NCBI GenBank assembly: GCA_024401475.1
Contig: JAKSKZ010000005.1
Span: 50,877 to 114,876, forward strand
Direction of reading: 5' to 3'
DNA length: 64,000 nt
Origin: Paludibacteraceae bacterium
GTDB lineage: Bacteria > Bacteroidota > Bacteroidia > Bacteroidales > Paludibacteraceae
Part shown: positions 1 through 6,609 of the stretch, in pieces
How the letters are laid out: each line of letters begins with the position of its first letter
Numbering within the stretch: the first letter of the stretch is position 1
Notes under the pieces: model-generated
The model's input: only the letters and a program-made list of their open reading frames with translations
What the model was told of the DNA's origin: nothing
Databases searched by the model: none
Translations under genes and position numbers: made by a program

Positions 1-1163
1 TTCTCTGGGAAATGTTCCAAAGCTTCTGTGCAAGTGTTGTAAACCCCCATGGTGTCATTCTGCATCATGTGGTAGTTGACCAACATATTCCATGAGTCTT
101 CATATTTGGGGTTGATTTCCAATGCTTTGCGAATATATTTAAAACCTTCCAAATCTTTCTTGTCAAGAAGAAAAGATGAGTAGGCTAAGTAAGGGAACTC
201 CTCGTTAGGGTGCATCTTGATGAGGTTGAGGAATATAGGGTCATCGATGCGGTTCATCACGATGGAATCTTGTGTGACGTAGGCCAATATGTTTTTCTTT
301 ACCTCAAGGTCGGCCGATGAGTCGTTTAAGACATCCTTGATGAGATTCATGCCTTCGTCGGCTCGATTGGAAGATACGTAGAGCATTGCCAGTTGTGTCT
401 TCGCCACAGCATCGTTAGGGTATGCTTTTAGAACACCTTTATAAGTCTTCTCTGCTTTTTTGTTATTTCCAACCGCTTGGTAGAGGTCGCCTTTCAATAC
501 TTTGAACTTTGTATCTTTAGGGTATGCCTTGATAAGTTTGTCCACTTCAGAAAAAGCCTTTTTCTCCTTATGTTCAAGGACGTAGATTTTGAACTTTTCC
601 ATCGTGATTCGGTCGTTTATTCCGGTGGATTCTTCCAAACCATCCCAAGCATTTAAGGCTTTATCATATTGTTTAGTTTGTGTATAGATTTGAGCGAGCA
701 TGTAGTAGTAGTAATCCGCATTTTCGGGATCATTTTTCAAGACATTTTCGAATGTTGTTGCTGCTAAATCATATTCGTTGTTGTCAGTATAGAGTTGAGC
801 GAGGACTTGGCTAGTCCATACGTTAGTCGGATCTAGAGAAACGGCCTTCAACATATAGTTTTTAGCCAATTTGTTTTTCCCGACTGAGATGTTGATATTG
901 GCCAGTTCGGAATAGACAGCTGCTCTGTTTGGGTCCAAACAGAGGCAACGCAACAAGTTGTCGGCTGCTGCGTCATAATTTTTGAGTGAACGTTGTCTTA
1001 GAGCTTCAAGGAAATAGTATTGGAATTTCCTTTCTATGCGTGGGTCGGGGTGGGTGGATGTTGTGTTGTCCGCCTTAACCGAGATGACGTTGATTGCCAC
1101 AAAGGAAAAGGTGAGGACAAGGCTGCAAATCACCTTCCTCCAAATTTTGATTCCGAATGTCAT
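1..1163 (-). CDS. TPR-repeat protein with signal peptide (3' end beyond window)
   Basis: Reading the minus strand from the ATG at 1163 gives an open frame of 387 codons that runs off the left edge, so the C-terminus is missing. The first 30 or so residues are basic then hydrophobic and end in a VKA signal-peptidase-like site. From about residue 38 the protein is degenerate 34-residue TPR helices with conserved Ala/Tyr/Pro positions (for example DPNRAAVYSELA and DPENADYYYMLAQIY). It lies 7 bp downstream of dut on the same strand, so the two are probably co-transcribed. It is likely a periplasmic or outer-membrane-associated scaffold; no enzymatic domain is visible in this part. Confidence 0.85.
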   Translation of the reverse strand, partial: MTFGIKIWRKVICSLVLTFSFVAINVISVKADNTTSTHPDPRIERKFQYYFLEALRQRSLKNYDAAADNLLRCLCLDPNRAAVYSELANINISVGKNKLAKNYMLKAVSLDPTNVWTSQVLAQLYTDNNEYDLAATTFENVLKNDPENADYYYYMLAQIYTQTKQYDKALNAWDGLEESTGINDRITMEKFKIYVLEHKEKKAFSEVDKLIKAYPKDTKFKVLKGDLYQAVGNNKKAEKTYKGVLKAYPNDAVAKTQLAMLYVSSNRADEGMNLIKDVLNDSSADLEVKKNILAYVTQDSIVMNRIDDPIFLNLIKMHPNEEFPYLAYSSFLLDKKDLEGFKYIRKALEINPKYEDSWNMLVNYHMMQNDTMGVYNTCTEALEHFPE

Positions 1164-1170
1164 AATATTT

Positions 1171-1605
1171 TTATTTAGCACCCGTGTGGCCGAAACCGCC
1201 TTCGCCACGATCGGTTGAATCGAGTTCGGTGCAAGGTTGCCATTCCACTACGGCGTGTTGTGCTACTACCATTTGGCAAATTCTCTCTCCGTCTTCAATT
1301 TTGAAGGTTTCGTTGGAGAGGTTGACCAAGATGACTTTGATTTCGCCTCTATAGTCAGCATCGATGGTGCCTGGCGAATTTAGGACGGTGATGCCATGCT
1401 TGGCAGCCAATCCGCTGCGAGGCCTGATTTGTGCTTCGTAGCCCTTAGGCAAGGCGATGAATAGTCCAGTAGGAATCATTTTGCGTTCCAAAGGCTTGAT
1501 TTCTACTGCTTCGTCCAAATTGGCACGAAGGTCCAATCCTGCCGACGACTCGGTGGCATATTCTGGCAGCGGATGCTTTGATCTATTGATAACTGCTATC
1601 TTCAT
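1171..1605 (-). CDS. dut: dUTP diphosphatase (dUTPase)
   Basis: Cytoplasmic trimeric dUTPase that hydrolyses dUTP to dUMP and pyrophosphate, keeping uracil out of DNA and feeding dTMP synthesis. All five family motifs are present in order in 144 residues: AGLDLRA (22-28), [10 protein letters not shown] (62-71), the [11 protein letters not shown] nucleoside pocket (79-89), RICQMVV (108-114) and the glycine-rich GEGGFGHTG arm (134-142). Length and motif spacing are normal for bacterial Dut. It is first of a two-gene minus-strand unit with the TPR protein. Identification is secure. Confidence 0.97.
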   Translation of the reverse strand: MKIAVINRSKHPLPEYATESSAGLDLRANLDEAVEIKPLERKMIPTGLFIALPKGYEAQIRPRSGLAAKHGITVLNSPGTIDADYRGEIKVILVNLSNETFKIEDGERICQMVVAQHAVVEWQPCTELDSTDRGEGGFGHTGAK

Positions 1606-2119
1606 TTTGTGCGAAATACAATTTTTAATCCTTTTTATCCGCAGAGCGGAATGAGGGCAATACCTATAATTTTGCGAATTTAGTAATTTATATTTAGAAT
1701 ACGGGCATTTTAGGAAAGTTTAGTAAGAACCATGCATTATGGACATGCCCTCAATCCACTATATTTTTCAAAAACCTCAGATTCGTAGTACATATTAGGA
1801 GATTTCACCTTAGGAGATTTCACCGGCGCAGCGATTTTGGTCGTCGTAAGAATAAACCTCTTGGTGGTTCTGCTTTGGGAATTTCCTAATCAACAAGTTG
1901 GCTGGGGCCGGAGTTTCTATTGCAAATAGAGAGAAAGTTTATGATTATGACGGAATCTTGCAATTATTCCTTCGCTCATTTTAGTTTTCCTCCTAAATAA
2001 TAACACAAAGACACATAAATCTTGTATATTTGTAAATTGAAATAGAACGGACTCCTTAATGAGAGTCTAAGGATAGTATTCAACTTGGAGATTTGCATAA
2101 TCTCCTAAAAGTCAGACAA
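1606..2119. other. Intergenic region between dut and the aminotransferase
   Basis: About 510 bp separate the divergently read dut and aminotransferase genes. No convincing coding sequence was found on either strand. It holds a 15-bp tandem duplication (1795-1824) and a -7-like TATATTTG at 2025-2032 facing the aminotransferase, without a matching -33 box at 19 bp. The middle part (about 1825-1990) is not AT-rich like a typical intergenic region and may be decayed coding sequence. Confidence 0.5.
1795..1824. repeat. 15-bp perfect tandem duplication
   Basis: The 15-mer TTAGGAGATTTCACC occurs twice head to tail at 1795-1809 and 1810-1824 with no spacer. It is outside any gene and no further copy was noticed in the window. 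Confidence 0.8.
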
Positions 2120-3160
2120 ATGAATTTTCTTGACAGAAATGAATTCAATTTTTCGCCTTCGGCTAAAGTGCTCGAAGCGATAAAAAATTTCAATCCCGAT
2201 AAGCTTTGCTTTTACACTCGTATCTACGATGAAGGCAAGAAGAGTATAGTATCTGTTTTTCTTTCAGAACTATATGGTGTAGATGAAAAGCAAGTTCTCC
2301 TTGGATATGGAGGCGAGGATATCCTCAAAAATACGGTTCACTATTTCCTTTCTGAAGCGGACGGCAACAAGAAAATGCTTGTTCCCGAGTATTCTTGGTG
2401 GTATTACAACTCAATTGCCGACGAGGTGGATGGAACTACCTATAAATATCCCCTTTATGAGACGGAGACCTCTTTCAAGTATAACTTGCAAGAGGTGGTG
2501 GATAGGGTGAATGAAATTAAGCCTAAGATTCTTTTGTTGGCTTCTCCTAACAATCCTACCGGAAACGGCCTTACACCAGACGAGGTGGATTGGTTGATGG
2601 AACATATACCTTCCAATGTGATTGTCTTGATTGACGAGGCGTATGCTTCTTTCGTAGTTGTCGATAACAGTTACATTGCAAAATTGGTCAACAAGCATAG
2701 TAATTTGATTATATCTCGCACGCTTTCTAAGTTCTATGGCTTGCCTGGTCTTCGCATGGGCTTTGGTTTCATAGGCAAGGGGCAGGAGAAGTTCTTGAGA
2801 TGTGCGAATAAATATCTTGGTTATAATCGCTTCTCGGAAGAGGTGGCTATTGCGGCTCTTCAGAGCGACGAGCACTACCGTAATGTGGCTCAGCAAATGA
2901 AAGAGGGTAGCGAACTCTATGCAAAGGAGTTGGGCTCTTTGCCAGGCTTCAAAGTTTATGACTCTGTTGCCAACTTTATTCTTATCAAATATCCGATCGA
3001 CTTGAAGCCTGCTTTGCAGAAGGCTATGGCTGATCAAGACTATAAGATTAAATTCATGAACGAGCCGGGCATTGATACGCACTTGCGCATCACACTTGGT
3101 CGCCCTGAGCAGAACAGGATCGTTTGTGAAACCATTAAAAAAATCGCTTTGAGCAAATGA
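2120..3160 (+). CDS. HisC-like PLP-dependent class I/II aminotransferase (or decarboxylase)
   Basis: Fold-type I PLP enzyme of the HisC/CobD group, 346 residues from the ATG at 2120. An in-frame TTG at 2093 would add 9 residues but lies only 2 nt from the nearest GGAG, so I prefer the ATG. Visible motifs are an N-terminal NEFNFSPSAKVLEAI block like HisC, NNPTG (144-148), DEAY (172-175) and SRTLSKFYGLPGLR with the PLP lysine near residue 204. It overlaps the nucleotidyltransferase gene by 4 nt (ATGA), and licD follows. No other histidine genes are nearby, so a role with the LicC/LicD-like genes in making an amino-alcohol phosphate is more likely than histidine synthesis. That substrate is inferred; the fold is secure. 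Confidence 0.85.
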   Translation: MNFLDRNEFNFSPSAKVLEAIKNFNPDKLCFYTRIYDEGKKSIVSVFLSELYGVDEKQVLLGYGGEDILKNTVHYFLSEADGNKKMLVPEYSWWYYNSIADEVDGTTYKYPLYETETSFKYNLQEVVDRVNEIKPKILLLASPNNPTGNGLTPDEVDWLMEHIPSNVIVLIDEAYASFVVVDNSYIAKLVNKHSNLIISRTLSKFYGLPGLRMGFGFIGKGQEKFLRCANKYLGYNRFSEEVAIAALQSDEHYRNVAQQMKEGSELYAKELGSLPGFKVYDSVANFILIKYPIDLKPALQKAMADQDYKIKFMNEPGIDTHLRITLGRPEQNRIVCETIKKIALSK

Positions 3161-3888
3161 AGGCTGTAATTCTTGCCGCAGGTGTTGCTTCTCGACTTCG
3201 TCCGTTGACGAACGATTGTCCGAAGTGTTTGTTGAATGTGGGAGAACGTTCTCTCCTTCAGCGTTCTATGGATGCCTTGAAAAGTAATGGCATCACAGAG
3301 TTCGTCATTGTAACGGGTTATTTGCATGAGCAGATCGAGAACTTTGTTAAGAAGAACTATTCGGATGTAAAAGTTACGTTCATCCATAATGATATTTATG
3401 ATTCCACCAACAATATCTACTCTTTATGGTTGGCTCGTCCGGAGGCAGACGGAGAGGAGATTCTATTGTTGGATAGTGACTTGTTGTATGATCCCCAAAT
3501 CATTCGTCGTGTGCTCGACGATGGAAACGAAAACCTCTTGACGCTGATCCGTCACGACCTTGGCGAGGAGGAGATGAAGGTTGTTGTTGATGCAAAGGGA
3601 GCCATTACGGAACTTAGTAAGACATGTAATCCGGCTGATGCCATAGGTGAAAGTCTTGGTATTGAGCGCATGGGCAGGGCTTATACGAAGGCTCTTTATG
3701 AAGAGTTGGAAGTGATGATGGAGAAAGAGGGCTTGTCTAACATTTTTTACGAGCGTGCTTTTGAGCGACTCTTCCCTAAAGGCCACACTTACCAAGTGCT
3801 GGATGTGACTGACCTCTTCTCTTGTGAGTTGGATACGGTGGATGATTTCAATGCGGCGAAGGAACGTATACCAGCAGAACTTTTTTGA
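3157..3888 (+). CDS. LicC-like sugar/phosphocholine nucleotidyltransferase
   Basis: NTP-transferase fold of 243 residues. The N-terminus carries the nucleotide loop GVASRLRPLT (9-18) followed by PKCLLNVG with the conserved lysine at 23. An LLLDSDLLYD metal-binding Asp block follows near residue 105. Relatives include CTP:phosphocholine cytidylyltransferase (LicC) and aminoethylphosphonate cytidylyltransferase. The start overlaps the upstream stop codon, implying translational coupling, and a LicD family gene follows 22 bp later. I infer that it activates a phospho-amino-alcohol (choline, ethanolamine or similar) with CTP for transfer to a surface glycan. No choline kinase or transporter is in the window. 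Confidence 0.85.
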   Translation: MKAVILAAGVASRLRPLTNDCPKCLLNVGERSLLQRSMDALKSNGITEFVIVTGYLHEQIENFVKKNYSDVKVTFIHNDIYDSTNNIYSLWLARPEADGEEILLLDSDLLYDPQIIRRVLDDGNENLLTLIRHDLGEEEMKVVVDAKGAITELSKTCNPADAIGESLGIERMGRAYTKALYEELEVMMEKEGLSNIFYERAFERLFPKGHTYQVLDVTDLFSCELDTVDDFNAAKERIPAELF

Positions 3889-3910
3889 TAACTGAATAAT
3901 ATATACTAGG

Positions 3911-4726
3911 ATGGCTACTTATGATATTCGTCCGTTGCAACTTCGTATTCTCGACATTTTGATGGCGGTAGATAAGGTTTGCAAAGAGCACGGTCTTCGT
4001 TATTATATCATCGCAGGTACGCTTTTGGGAGCTGTCCGTCACAAGGGTTTTATTCCGTGGGACGACGACCTTGATATTGGTATGCCTCGTAAAGATTATG
4101 ACCTTCTGATGGCTCATGCCTCGGAATGGTTGCCTCAACCTATGGAGGTGGTGGCTTTCGAGACTGATAAGGAGTATCCGCTTCCTTTCGCCAAGGTTCA
4201 GGACGCGAGCACGACATTGATTGAGCGTATGCATTTGAAGTATCTGGGTGGCATCTATATGGACGTATTTCCATTGGATGGCATGACTTCCAACAAGATA
4301 ATGCAACGATTACATTTTGCTCGCTATTTTTGCTTGAAGCGTTTGATTTATTTCGTTTGTAGAGATCCGTTCAAGCATGGTCATGGCCCATCTTCATGGC
4401 TTCCACGTTTGTGCAGGAAGTTATATACTTTGGAGGAGGTTCAGGCTAAGATGCGCAAAATGCAGAAGAAGTATGATTTCGATAGTTCTGATCTGGTGGT
4501 CGATCATGATGATGGTCGCAAAGGTATTATGCCGCGTGCCAATATCGGTAATCCTACCCCTATCTTATTCGAAGATAAGATGGTTATGGGTGTGGAGAAT
4601 CCGGATGCTTACCTTTCGCAAAAGTATGGCGACTATATGACAATTCCGCCAGGTCCCAAACAGCGACAACACAATTTTCATTTGCTTGATTTGGAAAAGT
4701 CTTATAAAGATCAAGAAAATTTATGA
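3911..4726 (+). CDS. LicD family phosphotransferase
   Basis: LicD-type transferases move phosphocholine or related groups from a CDP carrier onto lipopolysaccharide or teichoic sugars. The hallmark is intact: IIAGTLLGAVRHKG (33-46) followed by PWDDDLDIGMPRKDY (49-63), whose DDD/DLD acidic cluster is catalytic. The protein has 271 residues, normal for the family, with no signal peptide, so it should act on the cytoplasmic face. It is third in the operon after the aminotransferase and nucleotidyltransferase and is closed by an intrinsic terminator at 4732-4762. The acceptor glycan is unknown. Confidence 0.92.
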   Translation: MATYDIRPLQLRILDILMAVDKVCKEHGLRYYIIAGTLLGAVRHKGFIPWDDDLDIGMPRKDYDLLMAHASEWLPQPMEVVAFETDKEYPLPFAKVQDASTTLIERMHLKYLGGIYMDVFPLDGMTSNKIMQRLHFARYFCLKRLIYFVCRDPFKHGHGPSSWLPRLCRKLYTLEEVQAKMRKMQKKYDFDSSDLVVDHDDGRKGIMPRANIGNPTPILFEDKMVMGVENPDAYLSQKYGDYMTIPPGPKQRQHNFHLLDLEKSYKDQENL

Positions 4727-4731
4727 TATAA

Positions 4732-4762
4732 GGAGACGTCACTTGTTGGCGTCTTTTTTTGT
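4732..4762 (+). terminator. Intrinsic terminator of the LicD operon
   Basis: AGACG (4734-4738) pairs with CGTCT (4750-4754) and is followed by a run of T. It resembles the terminators at 45731 and 63885 (GACGTCAC and GGCGTCT cores). Confidence 0.85.
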
Positions 4763-4795
4763 TTTATGAAGTGAATTAGTCTGTTTGGCTCATAA

Positions 4796-4840
4796 CAAAC
4801 AAAAAGCCTCGATGATCAACTGTGTCGATATCGAGGCTAT
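4796..4840 (-). terminator. Intrinsic terminator of the 28-aa ORF unit
   Basis: Perfect 9-bp stem AGCCTCGAT (4805-4813) with ATCGAGGCT (4830-4838). On the minus strand it is followed by TTTTT and GTTTG, so it ends transcripts coming from the small ORF at 4897-4983. Confidence 0.9.
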
Positions 4841-4896
4841 AGTCGGCATTTAAAATTCTGCTTTCGATTCATAGATTCATAAGATGTGATTGAGGG

Positions 4897-4983
4897 TTAC
4901 TTACTGAGAGCGTCCTTGACGTTCCAAACCTTTACTGCCATTGCTACTGCAATCTCTGTGCAAAAAATAACTGCTGCTGCCAT
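4897..4983 (-). CDS. 28-residue small protein, own transcription unit
   Basis: ATG at 4983 to TAA at 4897 encodes 28 residues: MAAAVIFCTEIAVAMAVKV then WNVKDALSK. The first 20 are hydrophobic and could form one short membrane helix; the tail is charged. Support for a real gene comes from its surroundings on the same strand. A promoter (ATTG-N19-TATATTTG, 5033-5063) lies about 45 nt upstream and a strong terminator (4796-4840) about 60 nt downstream, with no other ORF in the unit. There is no clear Shine-Dalgarno, as is common in Bacteroidota. Function is unknown; the RNA itself could be the active product. Confidence 0.55.
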   Translation of the reverse strand: MAAAVIFCTEIAVAMAVKVWNVKDALSK

Positions 4984-5032
4984 AATCTTAATATTTATTC
5001 GGTTAATATTCGTTATTGTCTTTTAGATAGTA

Positions 5033-5063
5033 CAAATATACGTTGTTTTTCTTATAATCCAAT
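5033..5063 (-). promoter_or_regulatory. Bacteroidota-type promoter for the 28-aa ORF
   Basis: On the minus strand, ATTG (5063-5060) lies 19 bp before TATATTTG (5040-5033), matching TTTG-N19-TAnnTTTG except one base. Confidence 0.7.
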
Positions 5064-5185
5064 AAAAATGCGTACTTTTTTGCAAAAAGATTATAAAATA
5101 TATTATACAATAGAATGGATATACAATTTATATACAAATAGTAAATGTTTCGTCAAAACTAAATGACATCGGTGCAATATGAACA

Positions 5186-5231
5186 ATTAAAACAAATTCT
5201 ATTACATATTAAAACAAATTCACTACTTTTG
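5186..5231 (+). promoter_or_regulatory. Rpn promoter region with 14-bp direct repeats
   Basis: ATTAAAACAAATTC occurs at 5186-5199 and again at 5208-5221, 22 bp apart (two helical turns). A -7 box TACTTTTG follows at 5224-5231. The second repeat overlaps where the -33 element should be, so it could be an operator controlling the Rpn gene. Confidence 0.55.
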
Positions 5232-5298
5232 CATCAGAAATCATTCATGTTTTGTATGATGTTTTCTACCATGTTTTTTTTATTTTCAATAATAATTT

Positions 5299-6180
5299 AT
5301 GGACAATCTCAAGAAGAGACCCGTTTTCATCGACTTACGAACCGATTTCGGGTTCAAGCGTTGCTTCGGGGACGAGAAAGTAATGAAGCGTTTCCTCAAC
5401 ATCATCATCGGCAAAGAGTATGGGGAAATTGAAAGCCTCGTGTTTGAAAACGTAGAGAACACAAGAGTTCGCGAAATCCAACGGGGCGTGACTTTCGACC
5501 TACGTTGCCGATTAGCCAACGGAGACGAGGTAATCGTCGAAATGCAGAATTACGGACACCGATTTTTCCAAACGAGAGCAAATTACTATCTTTACAACTT
5601 GATGGACAAATACATCGGCAAGGGTATGGCTTGGAGCGAGCGGGAGACCGATATTCCCCACCTGATCGGAGTTTTCATTCTCGGTGTCCCCATGGAGGAA
5701 CTGAAGGAGGTCATAACCCAAACGGCGGAGTGTAACCTCAGCACCAAAGAGATTATATGGGACAGGATCCGAAAATACTACATCTCCCTTCCCAACTTCT
5801 CTTTTGACATCAGCAACGCCATGCTTTCCGACGAGGACATCTGGATACAAACGATTAAAAACATAGGCAACATGGAACGGATTGACCCCCAAATATACGA
5901 CCGTGCGGACGATGAGTTGAAGGTCCTCATCGACAAGGCACGTATTTCCGCCCTCTCCGACGAAGAGTATTCCCGCTACGAGGCCGAACTGAAAGTCTTA
6001 TCCGACCAAGGAACTGCCGAACGATACGGATATGACCGAGGTCTGGAAAAGGGCTTGGAAAAAGGACGCAAAGAAATCATAATCAACCTTCTTGCGTCGG
6101 GATTCGCTCCTCAGCAAATTGCAGATCTTGCAAAGATTCCTTTGGAAGAGGTGTTAAGGGTAAAGAGTGCTGATGATTAA
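5299..6180 (+). CDS. Rpn family nuclease / PD-(D/E)XK transposase-like protein
   Basis: Cytoplasmic member of the Rpn (recombination-promoting nuclease) family, 293 residues. The PD-(D/E)XK nuclease core occupies roughly residues 10-190: TDFGFKRCFG (15-24), the metal Asp in TFDLRC (D67) and the E-x-Q of VEMQ (81-83). The C-terminal third (192-293) is helical, with a GLEKGLEKGRKE linker and a LASGFAPQQIADLAKI helix-turn segment. Rpn proteins cut DNA, are toxic, and in E. coli act in phage defence. The C-terminal third, from Met192 on, is repeated downstream as its own ORF. An upstream ATG at 5248 opens an out-of-frame reading frame across this start, which may lower translation. Confidence 0.88.
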   Translation: MDNLKKRPVFIDLRTDFGFKRCFGDEKVMKRFLNIIIGKEYGEIESLVFENVENTRVREIQRGVTFDLRCRLANGDEVIVEMQNYGHRFFQTRANYYLYNLMDKYIGKGMAWSERETDIPHLIGVFILGVPMEELKEVITQTAECNLSTKEIIWDRIRKYYISLPNFSFDISNAMLSDEDIWIQTIKNIGNMERIDPQIYDRADDELKVLIDKARISALSDEEYSRYEAELKVLSDQGTAERYGYDRGLEKGLEKGRKEIIINLLASGFAPQQIADLAKIPLEEVLRVKSADD

Positions 6181-6553
6181 CCCATAGGCAAGTATGGAAC
6201 GGATTGACCCCAAAATATACGACCGTGCGGACGATGAGTTGAAGGTCCTCATCGACAAGGCACGTATTTCCGCCCTCTCCGACGAAGAGTATTCCCGCTA
6301 CGAGGCCGAACTGAAAGTCTTATCCGACCAAGGAACTGCCGAACGATACGGATATGACCGAGGTCTGGAAAAGGGCTTGGAAAAAGGACGCAAAGAAATC
6401 ATAATCAACCTTCTTGCGTCGGGATTCGCTCCTCAGCAAATTGCAGATCTTGCAAAGATTCCTTTGGAAGAGGTGTTAAGGGTAAAGAGTGCTGATGATT
6501 AACCCATAGGCAAGTATGGAACGGATTGACACCAAAATATGCGGATGATGAGT
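5872..6553 (+). repeat. 322-bp tandem repeat, two copies plus a fragment
   Basis: Unit 1 (5872-6193) is the end of the Rpn gene plus 13 bp, unit 2 (6194-6515) is an almost identical copy, and unit 3 (6516-6553) is a short degenerate start. The periods are exactly 322 bp, measured from the repeated ATGGAACGG. The only difference I saw between units 1 and 2 within the coding part changes Gln to Lys near the start. A shared CATAGGCAA lies just before each unit. Confidence 0.95.
6194..6502 (+). CDS. Free-standing Rpn C-terminal domain (102 aa)
   Basis: Starts at an ATG 13 nt after the Rpn stop codon and encodes 102 residues. They match residues 192-293 of the upstream Rpn protein except for one Gln-to-Lys change at position 7. 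It lacks the whole nuclease core. Spacing suggests translation from the same mRNA. Two readings are possible. It may be a leftover of tandem duplication, or a functional partner that binds and inhibits the full-length nuclease, as reported for the short C-terminal Rpn product in E. coli. An open frame and a near-perfect match to its parent favour recent origin or maintained function. Confidence 0.7.
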   Translation: MERIDPKIYDRADDELKVLIDKARISALSDEEYSRYEAELKVLSDQGTAERYGYDRGLEKGLEKGRKEIIINLLASGFAPQQIADLAKIPLEEVLRVKSADD

Positions 6554-6588
6554 ACAAAAAAGGGAAGCCCCGCATGAGCTTCCCTTTC
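6554..6588 (-). terminator. Terminator of the GH74 gene
   Basis: GGGAAGC (6562-6568) pairs with GCTTCCC (6578-6584). Read on the minus strand it is followed by TTTTTT, 22 nt after the GH74 stop codon. Confidence 0.88.
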
Positions 6589-6609
6589 TCAGTAGTATCG
6601 AAAAGTTGT

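Noticed and set aside
2093..2119. Upstream TTG start for the aminotransferase
   Set aside because: The extra nine residues do not resemble the family and the nearest GGAG is only 2 nt away; the ATG at 2120 fits the HisC-like N-terminus.
5163..5432. 89-codon frame overlapping the start of the first Rpn gene
   Set aside because: Begins before the predicted promoter and overlaps the well-supported Rpn start in another frame; kept only as a possible upstream out-of-frame ATG (5248).
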